Below, piece by piece: positions 33,154-44,493 of a stretch of DNA of 64,000 nucleotides. Numbering within the stretch: position 1 is the first letter of the stretch; each line of letters starts with the position of its first letter. The stretch lies in the NCBI RefSeq assembly GCF_020615455.1, contig NW_025534348.1, positions 124,001 through 188,000 of the forward strand. Direction: 5' to 3'. Below the pieces are notes generated by a model. The model made no database searches. It saw only the letters and a list, made by a program, of their open reading frames with translations, and was not told where the DNA came from. Both the position numbers and the translations under genes were made by a program. Source of the stretch: Coregonus clupeaformis. Lineage: Eukaryota > Chordata > Actinopteri > Salmoniformes > Salmonidae.

Positions 33154-33559
33154 CTTAACCCGGTTCAGTCCTCATCGTGATACGTGCCAGACTACTGCCG
33201 TTCAGAGTGGTCGCTTCAATGGCTTCCGGCAATTGCTCCTTGGAAAGCCCCAGCTGTTCCACCAACTCGGCATCAAGAAAGCTTCCCACCGGCACCTGAA
33301 TCGATAAAAGCGTTAAGCGCTAAGCTCTGATTCCTGTTCACAAGGGTAGCCGGGAAGCGGGGTCTGACAGAGGTACTGAGAGGTTGAAACTGGCTCGCTA
33401 AAAGTCCTCCCAACTTTAGCGAGCCGGGCAGTTTGACCGACCGCCGGGAACAAGTGGAGAGGTAATGTCCCGAGCGACCACAGTAGAGGCAGCAGTTGGT
33501 CTTACGTCTATGTTGACGCTCCTCCTTGGTTAACCCGTGCCGCCCCCACTTGCATGGGT
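33154..33559 (-). pseudogene. Gypsy CCHC zinc finger and protease region
   Basis: On the minus strand the frame gives CLYCGRSGHYLSTC (CCHC nucleocapsid knuckle) near 33,480, then a protease-like NAFIDSGA segment near 33,300 (an aspartic protease D-S-G motif). Frames are interrupted, so the links to gag and RT are not continuous. Confidence 0.7.
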
Positions 33560-34414
33560 TCAGAATCGGGGAGAGAGGTCCTCTCCACTAATCCTTAGTG
33601 GTGGAGAATGATCGACGTGTTCTGGTCCACCACCCGACCCGACTGGGAACTGAGAAGCTGATCGATTGGACGGACCCCATTGCTTCTCCCTCCTTCGCTC
33701 TCGGACTCGATTATCCACCCGAATAGACAAGGCTACCAAGCTGTCCAGGTCACTAGGCTCCGGATAGGAGATCAACTCATCCTTGAGCTGCTCCGACAGG
33801 CCCTGGTAAAAGGCCGCTTGCAAAGACTCCTCGTTCCACCCACTCTCCACAGCCAACGTCTTGAACTCGATCACGAAGTCGGCCACGCTGCGAGTTCCTT
33901 GGTGAAGAGAAAACAGACGCCTAGCTGCGTCCCTCCCTCGGACGGAATGGTCGAAGAGCTTCCTCATCTCGGCCGTGAACCCCTGGTATGAAGCCATGCA
34001 GGGATCCTGTCGTTCCCAAACGGCTGAAGCCCACTCCAGCGCCGACCACGCAGCAACTCAATCAAAAAGGCTATCCTAGCCTTGTCAGTGGCATAAGAGT
34101 AGGGCTGTAGATCGAACACTAATCCACACTGCATAAGGGAAAGGAACGGCATCTTCCCAGCTCCCCCTCATATTTATCCGGCGTCGGAACCTTGGGCTCA
34201 CGGAGGGACACAACTTCAGAAGCGGCAGGCGAGATGGGTGAAACCGGTAGTGAGTCCTCCACCGGACACTGGCGTTGGTTCTGGACCTCCGTCAGGCGGT
34301 AGAAAGGTTCCGAACTGACAACGCGATCTCCTGTAGTACCATGCTATGATGGCCCAACATCTTCTCCTGCTGGGTAATGGCATGGCGAACAGAGTCCAGG
34401 TCCGCTGGGTTCAT
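33560..34414 (-). pseudogene. Gypsy gag, frame broken
   Basis: Begins with a plausible ATG at 34,414-34,412 (MNPADLDSVRHAITQQ), 18 bp after the 5' LTR. A capsid-like region further on reads DAARRLFSLHQGTRSVADFV and AAFYQGLSEQLKDELI. At least two frame changes (for example near 34,000 and 34,270) break it. Confidence 0.75.
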
Positions 34415-34431
34415 ATTTGGCCGGATCGTTC

Positions 34432-34965
34432 TGTCACAGTTCCCTCAGCCAGAACCCAAAAGCAGACCAGGACAAGGAGAGTTGAACGAAGGTGAGGGTT
34501 TATTAGATACGACAAAAGGTGCAGAATAATCCAGGGACAGAGCGGGCGGCGTGGTTGAGTAGTTGGGGGGTGCAGTACTGGGTCCAGTGATGGCTCGGCA
34601 GCCGCCGACCATCAGGCAGAGGTGGGGTGAAGGTTCCGGACGTGTGACTGCAGGTGGAACAAAAACGAGGTAAGAACACAAAAACTCAACAAAGTACAAA
34701 ATAACAAAACTCACGCTAGAACACTCTAAACTGATACACAGAACACCTACTGTTCATGGCTAACGATCCGGCAGGAACTGGATGTTTGGCCAGAGCCTAA
34801 AAAGGGTGATGATGAGGGCCAGGTGTGCAGATTGCTGACGGGATGCAGGTGCGGAAAACAAGAGAGCTCCCCGGAGCGTTCCCGAACCCTCGGGAAACTG
34901 GAGACTACGAACAGGAAACACTAGTCACCAGACAGGACCCGACTCAGACTGCCGGGATCGTTACA
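34432..34965 (-). repeat. 5' LTR of the Gypsy element
   Basis: 534 bp, near identical to 29,539-30,075. Confidence 0.92.
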
Positions 34966-35290
34966 CATTTTAGTCATTTAGCAGACGCTCTTATCCAGAG
35001 CGACTTACAGTTAGTGAGTGCATACATTATTTTTTTGTATTTTTCATACTGGCCCCCCGTGGGAATCAAACCCACAACCCTGGCGTTGCAAACGCCATGC
35101 TCTACCAACTGAGCTACATCCCTGCCGGCCATTCCCTCCCCTACCCTGGACGACGCTGGGCCAATTGTACGCCGCCCCATGGGTCTCCCGGTCGAGGCAG
35201 GCTACGACAGAGCCTGGATTCAAACCAGGATCTCTAGTGGCACAGCTAGCACTGCGATGCAGTGCCTTAGACCACTGCGCCACTCTGGAG
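34966..35290 (-). mobile_element. tRNA-derived SINE (minus strand), interrupted by the Gypsy element
   Basis: Same dimeric family as 15,784-16,102: tail (tagtcatttagcagacgctc on plus), a tRNA-Ala-like module with the gttgcaaacgcc loop, then a Leu/Ser-like module. The outer tail lies across the retrotransposon at 29,519-29,538. Confidence 0.85.
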
Positions 35291-35320
35291 GTTAACCAGG
35301 TCTCAACCCAATTTAACACT

Positions 35321-35571
35321 GATGGTAGATTCTGGAGCGGCGCCTGAGACAGTGTTTTCCACCACCATCAACAAAGCACCAAATGATGGAATTCCTCGTG
35401 GAAGAATGATGTCACATCCCTCCAATAGAGTTCCAGACACTTGTAGAATGTATGCCAAGACACATCTACACCAAGGAGTATTGTTCTGGTGGCTCCTGGT
35501 GGCAAAACGCCCTGTTAAGACACTATGTTGGTGTCTCCTTTATTTTGCCAGTTACCTGGAGGTGTATGTCA
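35321..35571 (+). mobile_element. Tc1-like 3' relic
   Basis: The plus-strand frames carry a decayed Tc1 transposase C-terminus (IPPIEFQTLVECMP) followed by a 3' end. Truncated and frameshifted. Confidence 0.45.
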
Positions 35572-35810
35572 CTCATCACTGCAATCCATCTGTTCTTGTA
35601 CTTAATGCTGCTCTACATTGACATAGATTTCACACAATCATGTCTATTACATACATTCTAATGACTCAAATTAATTAGTTAGTACTGAAATGTAATATTT
35701 CTTGGAACTTATGAGTCAAGGAAATGTTTCTGTACATGTCTGTTTTATTTAGTCAATTAGTTATTTGTTCCATTGGTTGGCTGTGTGTGTATCTGCACGT
35801 GTGTGTGTGG

Positions 35811-35930
<120 letters not shown>

Positions 35931-36026
35931 GAGTTGAGCAAACGAAAGTAACTTTCGACGACCGAATGATTATTTTAGACTCTGCTTCTGTTCAGAGAGA
36001 GATACAAGGTAAGACGACGATTGTTA

Positions 36027-37092
36027 TGTGCAATAATATAGTTGATGATATTGTTATGTTTATTAATGTAGTTTATGATATTGTTATGTGTATTAATATA
36101 GTTGATGATATTGTTATGTGTATTAATATAGTTGATGATATTGTTATGGGTATTAATATAGTTGATGATATTGTTATGTGTATTAATATAGTTGATGATA
36201 TTGTTATGTGTATTAATATAGTTGATGATATTGTTATGTGTATTAATATAGTTGATGATATTGTTATGTGTATTAATATAGTTGATGATATTGTTATGTG
36301 TATTCATATAGTTGATGATATTGTTATGTGTATTCATATAGTTGATGATATTATGTGTATTCATATAGTTGATGATATTATGTGTATTCATATAGTTGAT
36401 GATATTGTTATGTGTATTCATATAGTTGATGATATTGTTATGTGTATTAATATAGTTGATGATATTATGTGTATTCATATAGTTGATGATATTGTTATGA
36501 TATTAATATAGTTGATGATATTGTTATGTGTATTAATATAGTTGATGATATTATATGTATTCATATAGTTGATGATATTGTTATGATATTAATATAGTTG
36601 ATGATATTGTTATGTGTATTAATATAGTTGATGATATTGTTATGTGTATTAATATAGTTGATGATATTGTTATGTGTATTAATATAGTTGATGATATTGT
36701 TATGATATTAATATAGTTGATGATATTGTTATGTGTATTAATATAGTTGATGATATTGTTATGTGTATTAATATAGTTGACGATATTGTTATGTGTATTC
36801 ATATAGTTGATGATATTGTTATGTGTATTAAAATAGTTGATGATATTGTTATGTGTATTAATATAGTTGATGATATTGTTATGTGTATTCATATAGTTGA
36901 TGATATTGTTATGTGTATTAATATAGTTGACGATATTGTTATGTGTATTCATATAGTTTATGATATTGTTATGTGTATTAATATAGTTGATGATATTGTT
37001 ATGTGTATTAATATAGTTGATGATATTGTTATGTGTATTCATATAGTTGATGATATTGTTATGTGTATTCATATAGTTGATGATATTGTTAT
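36027..37092. repeat. 30-bp AT-rich minisatellite, about 35 units
   Basis: Unit ttatgtgtattaatatagtt + gatgatattg. Variants: tattcatata, and deletions of 3-5 bases in some units. The unit is a multiple of three without stops, so both strands show repeat reading frames (MCINIVDDIV and MNTHNNIINYI); no gene inferred. Confidence 0.95.
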
Positions 37093-37205
37093 AGTGTTAT
37101 AATAGGCCTACTCTCCTTAACATGTTTTGGATATAAATTAGATGCGTGGGGTGAATTAGTTCTGTTTCCATCTGAGTGCCCCAGGGTGATCGCTCCTACA
37201 CTATC

Positions 37206-37362
37206 TAGAATCTAAAAGGGTTATTTGGCTGTCCCCATATGAGAACCCTTTGTAGAACCCTTTTTGGTACTAGGTAGAATCCTTTCCACAGAGGGTTTTA
37301 CCTGGAACCCAAAAGCGTTCTCCTGTGGGGACAGCCGGAGGACCCTTTTGGAACTCTTTTTA
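37206..37362. mobile_element. Short fold-back MITE
   Basis: The left arm (ttggctgtccccatatgaga + accc) is the imperfect reverse complement of the right arm (gttctcctgtggggacagcc). Internal copies of gaacccttt occur. I recognise it as a common salmonid element. Confidence 0.65.
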
Positions 37363-37606
37363 CTAGGTCTATAGACTTGTCTTCTTAAAACAGGCTTAAA
37401 ACACAACATGCAACAAACAAACTTTTTCTCTTTCTAATCTACTGTTAACGCTTTTCACTCAGGAAGGTATGTTGTGTGAAAGAGAGACAAATAAATACTG
37501 TGGAAAGACTAACAACAACTTACACTTCCTCAAAACCCACCGTAGCAAAACGTTTGGCAACGGAAACTGTTTAGGTCACCTTGTACAGCGTTTGGAGTAA
37601 ACTATC

Positions 37607-37910
37607 CTCCCGAGTGGCACAGTGGTCTAAGGCACTGCATCGCAGTGCTAGCTGTGCCACTAGAGATCCTGGTTCGAATCCAGGCTCTGTCGTAGCTGGC
37701 CGCGACTGGGAGACCCATGGGGTGGTGCACAATTGGCCCAGGGTAAGGGAGGGAATTGCTGGCAGGGATGTAGCTCAGTTGGTAGAGAATGGTGTTTGCA
37801 ATGCCTGGGTTGTGGGTTCGTTTCCCACGGGGGGGGGCAGTATGAAAAATAATGTATGCACTCACTAACTGTAAGTTCTTCTGGATAAGAGTGTCTGCTA
37901 AATGACAAAA
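37607..37910 (+). mobile_element. tRNA-derived SINE (plus strand)
   Basis: Dimeric family: first module with a GGTTCGAATCC B box near 37,671, second with TAGCTCAGTTGGTAGAG (A box) near 37,771, tail ggataagagtgtctgctaaa then A-rich. Not a functional tRNA: the B box of the second module is degraded (ggttcgtttcc). Confidence 0.87.
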
Positions 37911-38731
37911 AAAAACCGGTTTATTGCAACATTTTAAAACTGTTGGCTGCGGTGTAAACTAATGGCTGTTGATGCCTGCCTCATGCTGAAACTTGTATGT
38001 AGCCTGAGGGGTGGACTATGATGCAAGCTAGATATACTGTTTTTCTAAAGCTTATCTACATTTCAGTTAGCTTCACATTCCAGATCAGACTTCACCCATT
38101 AGAATATACACAGCGCTAGTCATCAGGAAGGTGCTCTCTCAGCAGAACTGAAAATATCTCAATGACTTGACATGTTCTGGTTGTGAATTCAGGCTACAAG
38201 GTGAGAATCCTGCCAGGAATGATTGTAAAGTGTGTAGAGAAATGTAATGTCTGGTGTAATTTTAGTCCAGTGAATGGAAGTAAAACACTCAGACCTAACA
38301 GTCGACTTCTACTGAGACAGGGACGTGTCAGTTTAATCATACAAAATGGAGCTAACTGAATGTGGGCAAGTCAAATTCAATATATTTATATATTATAGTT
38401 CTACATTTCACATTTCATATGATAACTGTAATTGTATCATAGTTCCACTATAGTGTAGTGATCCTCGCTAAATGAGCCACGTCACAATTCCAATCAAGTA
38501 ACCCCAATTGGCGCCAACGCGCGCGATACGAGGATGTTTGCCTTTTTACACATGCAACCTGGGTTCGCTTCCCTGCCCCGCTGTTCGCTACCTTGGTGTC
38601 AGAAGTAGTATGGTGTCTGTGAGGCCATCATAATTTATGGTCCGGACGTGTGACGGGTCTGAGTAGTCGAAGCACGGGACTTTTGTAGGGGACAGTGTGA
38701 GTCAGGTTACAATTCCCATTGCTGCAATAGG
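37911..38731. other. Intergenic; left part of an unnamed dispersed repeat
   Basis: No gene. From about 38,640 (ggtccggacgtgtgac...agtagtcga...cagtgtgag) the sequence is related to 42,205-42,290, a second copy of the same dispersed repeat. Confidence 0.5.
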
Positions 38732-39742
38732 GTTAACCCTACTGCTGTTAACCCTACTGCTGTTAACCCTACTGCTGTTAACCCTACTGCTGTTAACCCT
38801 ATTGTTGTTAACCCTACTGCTGTTAACCCTACTGCTGTTAACCCTACTGCTGTTAACCCTACTGCTGTTAACCCTATTGCTGTTAACCCTACTGCTGTTA
38901 ACCCTACTGCTGTTAACCCTACTGTGTTGCTGTTAACCCTATTGCTGTTAACCCTACTGCTGTTAACCCTATTGCTGTTAACCCTACTGCTGTTAACCCT
39001 ACTGCTGTTAACCCTACTGCTGTTAACCCTACTGCTGTTAACCCTACTGCTGTTAACCCTACTGCTGTTAACCCTACTGCTGTTAACCCTACTGCTGTTA
39101 ACCCTATTGCTGTTAACCCTACTGCTGTTAACCCTATTGCTGTTAACCCTACTGCTGTTAACCCTACTGCTGTTAACCCTACTGCTGTTAACCCTACTGC
39201 TGTTAACCCTACTGCTGTTAACCCTATTGCTGTTAACCCTACTGCTGTTAACCCTATTGCTGTTAACCCTACTGCTGTTAACCCTACTGCTGTTAACCCT
39301 ACTGCTGTTAACCCTATTGCTGTTAACCCTACTGCTGTTAACTCTACTGCTGTTAACCCTACTGCTGTTAACCCCACTGCTGTTAACCCTACTGCTGTTA
39401 ACCCTACTGCTGTTAACCCTACTGCTGTTAACCCTACTGCTGTTAACCCTACTGCTGTTAACCCTATTGCTGTTAACCCTATTGCTGTTAACCCTACTGC
39501 TGTTAACCCTATTGCTGTTAACCCTACTGCTGTTAACCCTACTGCTGTTAACCCTACTGCTGTTAACCCTATTGCTGTTAACCCTACTGCTGTTAACCCT
39601 ACTGCTGTTAACCCTATTGCTGTTAACCCTATTGCTGTTAACCCTACTGCTGTTAACCCTACTGCTGTTAACCCTACTGCTGTTAACCCTACTGCTGTTA
39701 ACCCTACTGCTGTTAACCCTACTGCTGTTAACCCTACTGCTG
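38732..39742. repeat. 15-bp minisatellite (gttaaccctactgct), about 67 units
   Basis: 1 kb of near-perfect 15-bp units, with ctact/ctatt variation and one irregular unit near 38,922. The flanking repeat occurs elsewhere (42,195-42,365) with a single unit, showing expansion here. LLLTLLLLTL-type frames are artefacts. Confidence 0.96.
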
Positions 39743-40347
39743 CGATGCGTAGGGTGTTTGCCTTTTTGGCCAGCGACCTGGTTTACCGCCCTGCCCGCTG
39801 TTTAGACTTAAAACCGATTTGTAGGTGATCAATCCTGCTACTGATAACCTGTGTGAACTGATCTGAACAGGTTTAGGCTGGTCATCTAGGATATTGTATG
39901 CTATAGCCGAGGTATAGACCTTGATCTGCATATCACTAACAAACTGCTATTATACAGTAAAACCTAGCCTACTTTACATAATATAACATCTCTTACTTGT
40001 TGCAAAAAACCTTTCTGTACGGATCACTGATCCCCCTCAGATCAATCATGTCCATTTTAGCCCTTCAGTGTACATTCTCAGATACGTTTAGAAAATAACA
40101 GATTGAAAGAAATAGTCTACTTTTAATAAATACACATTAGCGTGAGAGAGTGGAAGGGCTGAGAGGAATGTGGCCTTGTGTTGCTGCACTGTCTATAACT
40201 ACCTTAACAAACAGTAACAGGGCGATGAGGTGAAAGATATCAGTCACGACTACATGTTGTTACAGGCTTTGGTATTTCCATTTATATTTTGAGGTTGGAC
40301 GCCTCTTGGCGCCACCTCAATAGACAGTATGCTTATGCCTGTGCTGG
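39743..40347. other. Segment paralogous to 44,985-45,088 plus 46,574-46,720
   Basis: Bases about 39,850-40,110 (ctgatctgaacaggtttagg ... cagatcaatcatg) match both flanks of the Tc1 element at 45,089-46,573 but lack the element. The remainder holds nothing I recognise. Confidence 0.7.
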
Positions 40348-41057
40348 CTTGTCATCTCTTTAGTCAGAAGGGTTCCATCTGTTATGTGATATTGAAGAGC
40401 AGCTGGTCCAGTGTTCTGCTTGTCATCTCTTTAGTCAGAAGGGTTCCATCTGTTATGTGATATTGAAGAGCAGCTGGTCCAGTGTTCTGCTTGTCATCTC
40501 TTTAGTCAGAAGGGTTCCATCTGTTATGTGATATTGAAGAGCAGCTGGTCCAGTGTTCTGCTTGTCATCTCTTTAGTCAGAAGGGTTCCATCTGTTATGT
40601 GATATTGAAGAGCAGCTGGTCCAGTGTTCTGCTTGTCATCTCTTTAGTCAGAAGGGTTCCATCTGTTATGTGATATTGAAGAGCAGCTGGTCCAGTGTTC
40701 TGCTTGTCATCTCTTTAGTCAGAAGGGTTCCATCTGTTATGTGATATTGAAGAGCAGCTGGTCCAGTGTTCTGCTTGTCATCTCTTTAGTCAGAAGGGTT
40801 CCATCTGTTATGTGATATTGAAGAGCAGCTGGTCCAGTGTTCTGCTTGTCATCTCTTTAGTCAGAAGGGTTCCATCTGTTATGTGATATTGAAGAGCAGC
40901 TGGTCCAGTGTTCTGCTTGTCATCTCTTTAGTCAGAAGGGTTCCATCTGTTATGTGATATTGAAGAGCAGCTGGTCCAGTGTTCTGCTTGTCATCTCTTT
41001 AGTCAGAAGGGTTCCATCTGTTATGTGATATTGAAGAGCAGCTGGTCCAGTGTTCTG
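40348..41057. repeat. 71-bp tandem array, 10 essentially identical units
   Basis: Unit begins cttgtcatctctttagtcag and ends cagctggtccagtgttctg. I could see no differences among the units, which implies very recent amplification or strong homogenisation. Confidence 0.96.
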
Positions 41058-41150
41058 ATTGGCCTTAGAGATGTTAGAAGACTGGCACCTCTTTGTAGCT
41101 CTGCTTCTTTAAGTTGATGAACAAAGTCTTTCTGTCTTGTATCTCCCAGG

Positions 41151-41555
41151 GTTTGGTCTGGTTTGGTCTGGTCTGGTCTGGTTTGGTCTAGTCTGGTCTG
41201 GTCTGGTTTGGTCTGGTTTGGTCTGGTTTGGTCTGGTCTGGTTTGGTTTGGTTTGGTTTGGTTTGGTCTGGTTTGGTCTGGTTTGGTTTGGTTTGGTCTG
41301 GTTTGGTCTGGTTTGGTCTGGTTTGGTTTGGTTTGGTCTGGTCTGGTCTGGTTTGGTCTGGTTTGGTCTGGTTTGGTTTGGTCTGGTTTGGTTTGGTTTG
41401 GTTTGGTCTGGTTTGGTCTGGTTTGGTTTGGTCTGGTTTGGTCTGGTTTGGTTTGGTCTGGTCTGGTTTGGTTTGGTCTGGTTTGGTTTGGTCTGGTCTG
41501 GTCTGATTTGGTCTGGTCTGGTTTGGTCTGGTTTGGTTTGGTTTGGTCTGGTTTG
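41151..41555. repeat. Pentanucleotide array (ggttt/ggtct)n
   Basis: About 80 units of GGTYT. Open frames on both strands (FGLVWSGLVW and NQTRPNQTKP) are artefacts. Confidence 0.96.
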
Positions 41556-41879
41556 CTCCACTTGTTTTTTTACTCCATATTGTAAGTTGGAGGGGTTTTA
41601 TTTCAGATGTCCTCGTCTGGAGCCACTTCAATGGGCACTCATGGTGGGTGTCTTTTAGGTACCACTTTCTTGTTGCTAGTCAACATTCAGTGGACACTAG
41701 GGATTGGACGATTAATACCGGAGGTCTGATGCGCCGTTGCAGTTTTCAAAGCACTACTGATTCGACACAACGTATCAATGCTTGTTTCAAAGTAACAATA
41801 CTACGTGATGATGACGGTCGAAGCTTCTGTGAAATCAAACTGTCCACTTAGGAAGCAACACTGATTGACAATACATTTA

Positions 41880-42190
41880 ACATGCTGTTGTGCAAATGGA
41901 ATAGAAAACAGGTGGAAATTATAGGCAATTAGCAAGACACCCCCAATAAAGGACTGGTTTTGCAGGTGGTGACCACAGACCACTTCTCAGATCCTATGCT
42001 TCCTGGCTGATGTTTTGGTCACTTTTGAATGCTGATGAAAGCAGGTTCACACTGAGCACATGTGACAGACGTGACGGAGTCTGGAGACGCTGTGGAGAAC
42101 GTTCTGCTGCCTGCAACATCCTCCTTTGGCGGTGGGTCAGTCATGGTGTGGGGTGGCATTTCTTTGGGGGGCCGCACAGTCCTCCATGTG
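41880..42190 (+). pseudogene. Internally deleted Tc1-like transposase remnant
   Basis: From 42,033 the frame reads ADESRFTLSTCDRRDGVWRR, then after a frameshift GGGSVMVWGGIS, both parts of the Tc1 catalytic core. The upstream 41,915-42,030 looks like element 5' leader joined directly to the core by a deletion. Only one catalytic Asp region is present. Confidence 0.65.
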
Positions 42191-42194
42191 CTCG

Positions 42195-42365
42195 TCAGAA
42201 CGCACGGCCCGGACTTGTGAGTAGTCGACTTCCCGTTCGGAGGGGGCAGTGTGAGCCACATTCCAATTCCCACCATGTGGGTTAACCCTATTGGTGCGAT
42301 GCGTAGGGTGTTTGCCTTTCTCACCATCGACCTGGGTTCTCTTCCCTGCCCTGTTTGATACACTA
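42195..42365. repeat. Dispersed repeat, unexpanded copy of the 38.7-kb array host
   Basis: ggcccggacttgtgagtagt...gggttaaccctattggtgcg...tagggtgtttgcctttctc. Same flanks as the 15-bp array but with one unit. Confidence 0.75.
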
Positions 42366-42667
42366 CTGATGTCATAGACTACCTGTTGAACACAGAGACA
42401 CTATAATATGAGCGAAAGGATTTGAGGATAATATCAGTTAGTGTTGATTTAGAGTTGTCTTCTGGGTTCAGCCTTCTAGCTTCCTTTATCAATTGGGTGA
42501 AATATAACAAATGACATGGTCTCAGAGTTTGGAGATAACCAGTCCCAGTTTAAATCACTATGACAACCATTTCATTATTTCCCCAGAGCAGCAAGGGAAT
42601 CTAGAGACTCAACTTTTGCTAAATCAATAAATCACCTTTATTCACCAAGTACATTTAAACATATATA

Positions 42668-42923
42668 TGTAGGATCCTAATTTGAGCCAGTTTGCTACAG
42701 CAGGAAAATATTCCTGCAGCAACAGGAAATGTGAATTATTACGTGGATCATAATTAATGTAAATCTTTGTATGGTTGATATATTCTTCATAAGAAAAAAC
42801 CTAGTCTGAAATTTCAAAGTGGAAATTAGAAACTTCAGAAGCTTTTTTAAACCTCAAATACATTTCCTGCATTGCATGGAAGTTATTCTGCAGTGGGGGG
42901 TGATCAAATTAAGATCCTTTACT
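42668..42923. mobile_element. MITE with palindromic termini (copy 1 of 2)
   Basis: Starts tgtaggatcctaatttgagc, ends near gatcaaattaagatccttta. The interior has mirrored gcaacaggaaatg and cctgcattg blocks. Same family as 44,267-44,493 in opposite orientation; a fragment also lies near 46,975-47,090. Confidence 0.75.
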
Positions 42924-43085
42924 CAGAATTTTACTTGGTGATATGGTGCTGCTAGTGATAGACAACATTTAGAGACAGAATACAGACAGAGGAGTGTACA
43001 CAAAGTTTACGTACAACATTATACACACATAGCTAGAGTGAGCATTGAGCTATAAGAGAATGAGCAGTGGATATACACATTTATA

Positions 43086-43340
43086 CAACAGGTGGGTCTA
43101 ATCCTGAATGCTGATTGGTTAAAACCGCATACCAGCCGGTGTCTATTCCACAAATTACCACCGGCTAAATCTATGACATTAAATGCCTATATATTCTGTT
43201 CCATCTGACTGCCCAATCCACTGTCTCATCAGCCCAGACAGGCAATTTATACAGTTGATCTCCACTATAAAAAGCATCTAGACATTATCTCACATTTATT
43301 TTAGACTAACATTTAGTTTTCAACAGCGGAGGTTTCTGGC
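43086..43340. repeat. Dispersed salmonid-type repeat
   Basis: The block from ggtgggtctaatcctgaatg to actaacatttagttttcaac is one I recognise as a frequently repeated salmonid sequence. No class assigned. Confidence 0.4.
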
Positions 43341-43389
43341 TGTCTGTCTCTCTGACATTTGCAACATCGGCTTCTTCTCTTAAATATGT

Positions 43390-43492
43390 CCATTATATGA
43401 AATCCAATTTTTTTTAAATTTAAATTACAGGTTGTAATGCAACAAAATAGGAAACATGCCAAGGGGGATGAATACTTTTGCAAGGCACTGTA
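43390..43492. mobile_element. Tc1-like terminal fragment
   Basis: Sequence gccaagggggatgaatactt + ttgcaaggcactgta is the typical end of a fish Tc1-like element. No transposase left. Confidence 0.5.
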
Positions 43493-43653
43493 TTTGCACA
43501 GTTTGCTTAACAAAACCCGTGCCAATATATCTTCCAAACACCGGCTTCTCAGGCATTATCACTTAAATACAGTACAGTGGGTATACAGTTGATTTACTTA
43601 AATATATCTAAGAGAGATGAACAGAGTGCTAATGCAGTATAGTTCAGTTATTT

Positions 43654-44121
43654 AGTGTACAGTTCAGAGATGGCTTGATGTGGTGAGCAGCATAGAGTAC
43701 ATAGTCCTTTAGTCTCTATGGACCAGATGGTAGTGTACAGTTCAGAGATGGCTTGATGTGGTGTGCAGCATAGAGTGTATAGTCCTTTAGTCTCTATGGA
43801 CCAGATGGTAGTGTACAGTTCAGAGATGGCTTGATGTGGTGTGCAGCATAGAGTGCATAGTCCTTTAGTCTCTATGGGCCAGATGGTAGTGTACAGTTCA
43901 GAGATGGCTTGATGTGGTGTGCAGCATAGAGTACATAGTCCTTTAGTCTCTATGGACCAGATGGTAGTGTACAGTTCAGAGATGGCTTGATGTGGTGTGC
44001 AGCGTAGAGGGCATAGTCCTTTAGTCTCTATGGACCAGATGGTAGTGTACAGTTCAGAGATGGCTTGATGTGGTGTGCAGCGTAGAGTGTATAGTCATTT
44101 AGTCTCTATGGGCCAGATGGC
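43654..44121. repeat. 78-bp minisatellite, 6 units
   Basis: Unit agtgtacagttcagagatgg ... tctctatggaccagatggt, repeating at 43,654, 43,732, 43,810 and so on, with point differences. Confidence 0.94.
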
Positions 44122-44266
44122 CAGTTGGTCAGGAACACAGCATGGGGAAAGAAACTGTTCAGATGGGGGTCTATAACATCCAATCACATAGGTTTACAGC
44201 AGCTGACAGTTGCAACATCATTGCTAATAATGCAAACTGCCTTGGTTTAGATAAAGACAAGCTCTG

Positions 44267-44493
44267 TACAGATGTAGGATCTTAATTTAATCAACCTGTT
44301 GCAGGAGAACTAAAACTTGTTGTGTATTTGAGGGTTAAAAAGTCTTCGGAAGTTTGTAATTTCCACTTTTCCACCTTTCCCTTTTGAAAAATGTCAATTC
44401 ATTATAATCCACATAATAATTCAAATGTTGTGTTGCTTCAGGATTATTTTCCTGCTGTAGCAAACGGGCTCAAATTAAGATCCTACATCTGTA
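44267..44493. mobile_element. MITE with ~22-bp palindromic termini (copy 2 of 2)
   Basis: The left end tacagatgtaggatcttaat is the reverse complement of the right end attaagatcctacatctgta. About 227 bp, non-coding. Confidence 0.85.

Larger units (their letters stand above)
29539..34965 (-). mobile_element. Chromodomain Ty3/Gypsy LTR retrotransposon, nearly full length
   Basis: A 5.4-kb element on the minus strand, flanked by cattt duplications (29,534-29,538 and 34,966-34,970). LTRs of about 535 bp start TGTAACGATC and end CTGTGACA on the coding strand. A polypurine tract (ggaggggg) lies just before the 3' LTR. Gag, CCHC finger, protease-like region, reverse transcriptase, RNase H, integrase and a C-terminal chromodomain occur in order. 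Several frameshifts break the frame. Proteins act in cytoplasmic capsid assembly, cDNA synthesis and chromatin-targeted integration; the chromodomain is the part thought to steer insertion. Confidence 0.92.

Noticed and set aside
38732..39742. Interstitial telomere repeat, because units contain taaccct
   Set aside because: The period is 15 bp, not 6; only one telomere-like hexamer per unit occurs, and the flanks are a dispersed repeat.
38697..39805. LLLTLLLLTL frame and its complement
   Set aside because: Direct translation of the 15-bp minisatellite.
40348..41057. CRISPR-like array
   Set aside because: Vertebrate genomic context, and the units are contiguous identical repeats without unique spacers.
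41109..41658. FGLVWSGLVW and NQTRPNQTKP frames
   Set aside because: Direct translation of the GGTYT pentanucleotide array on either strand.
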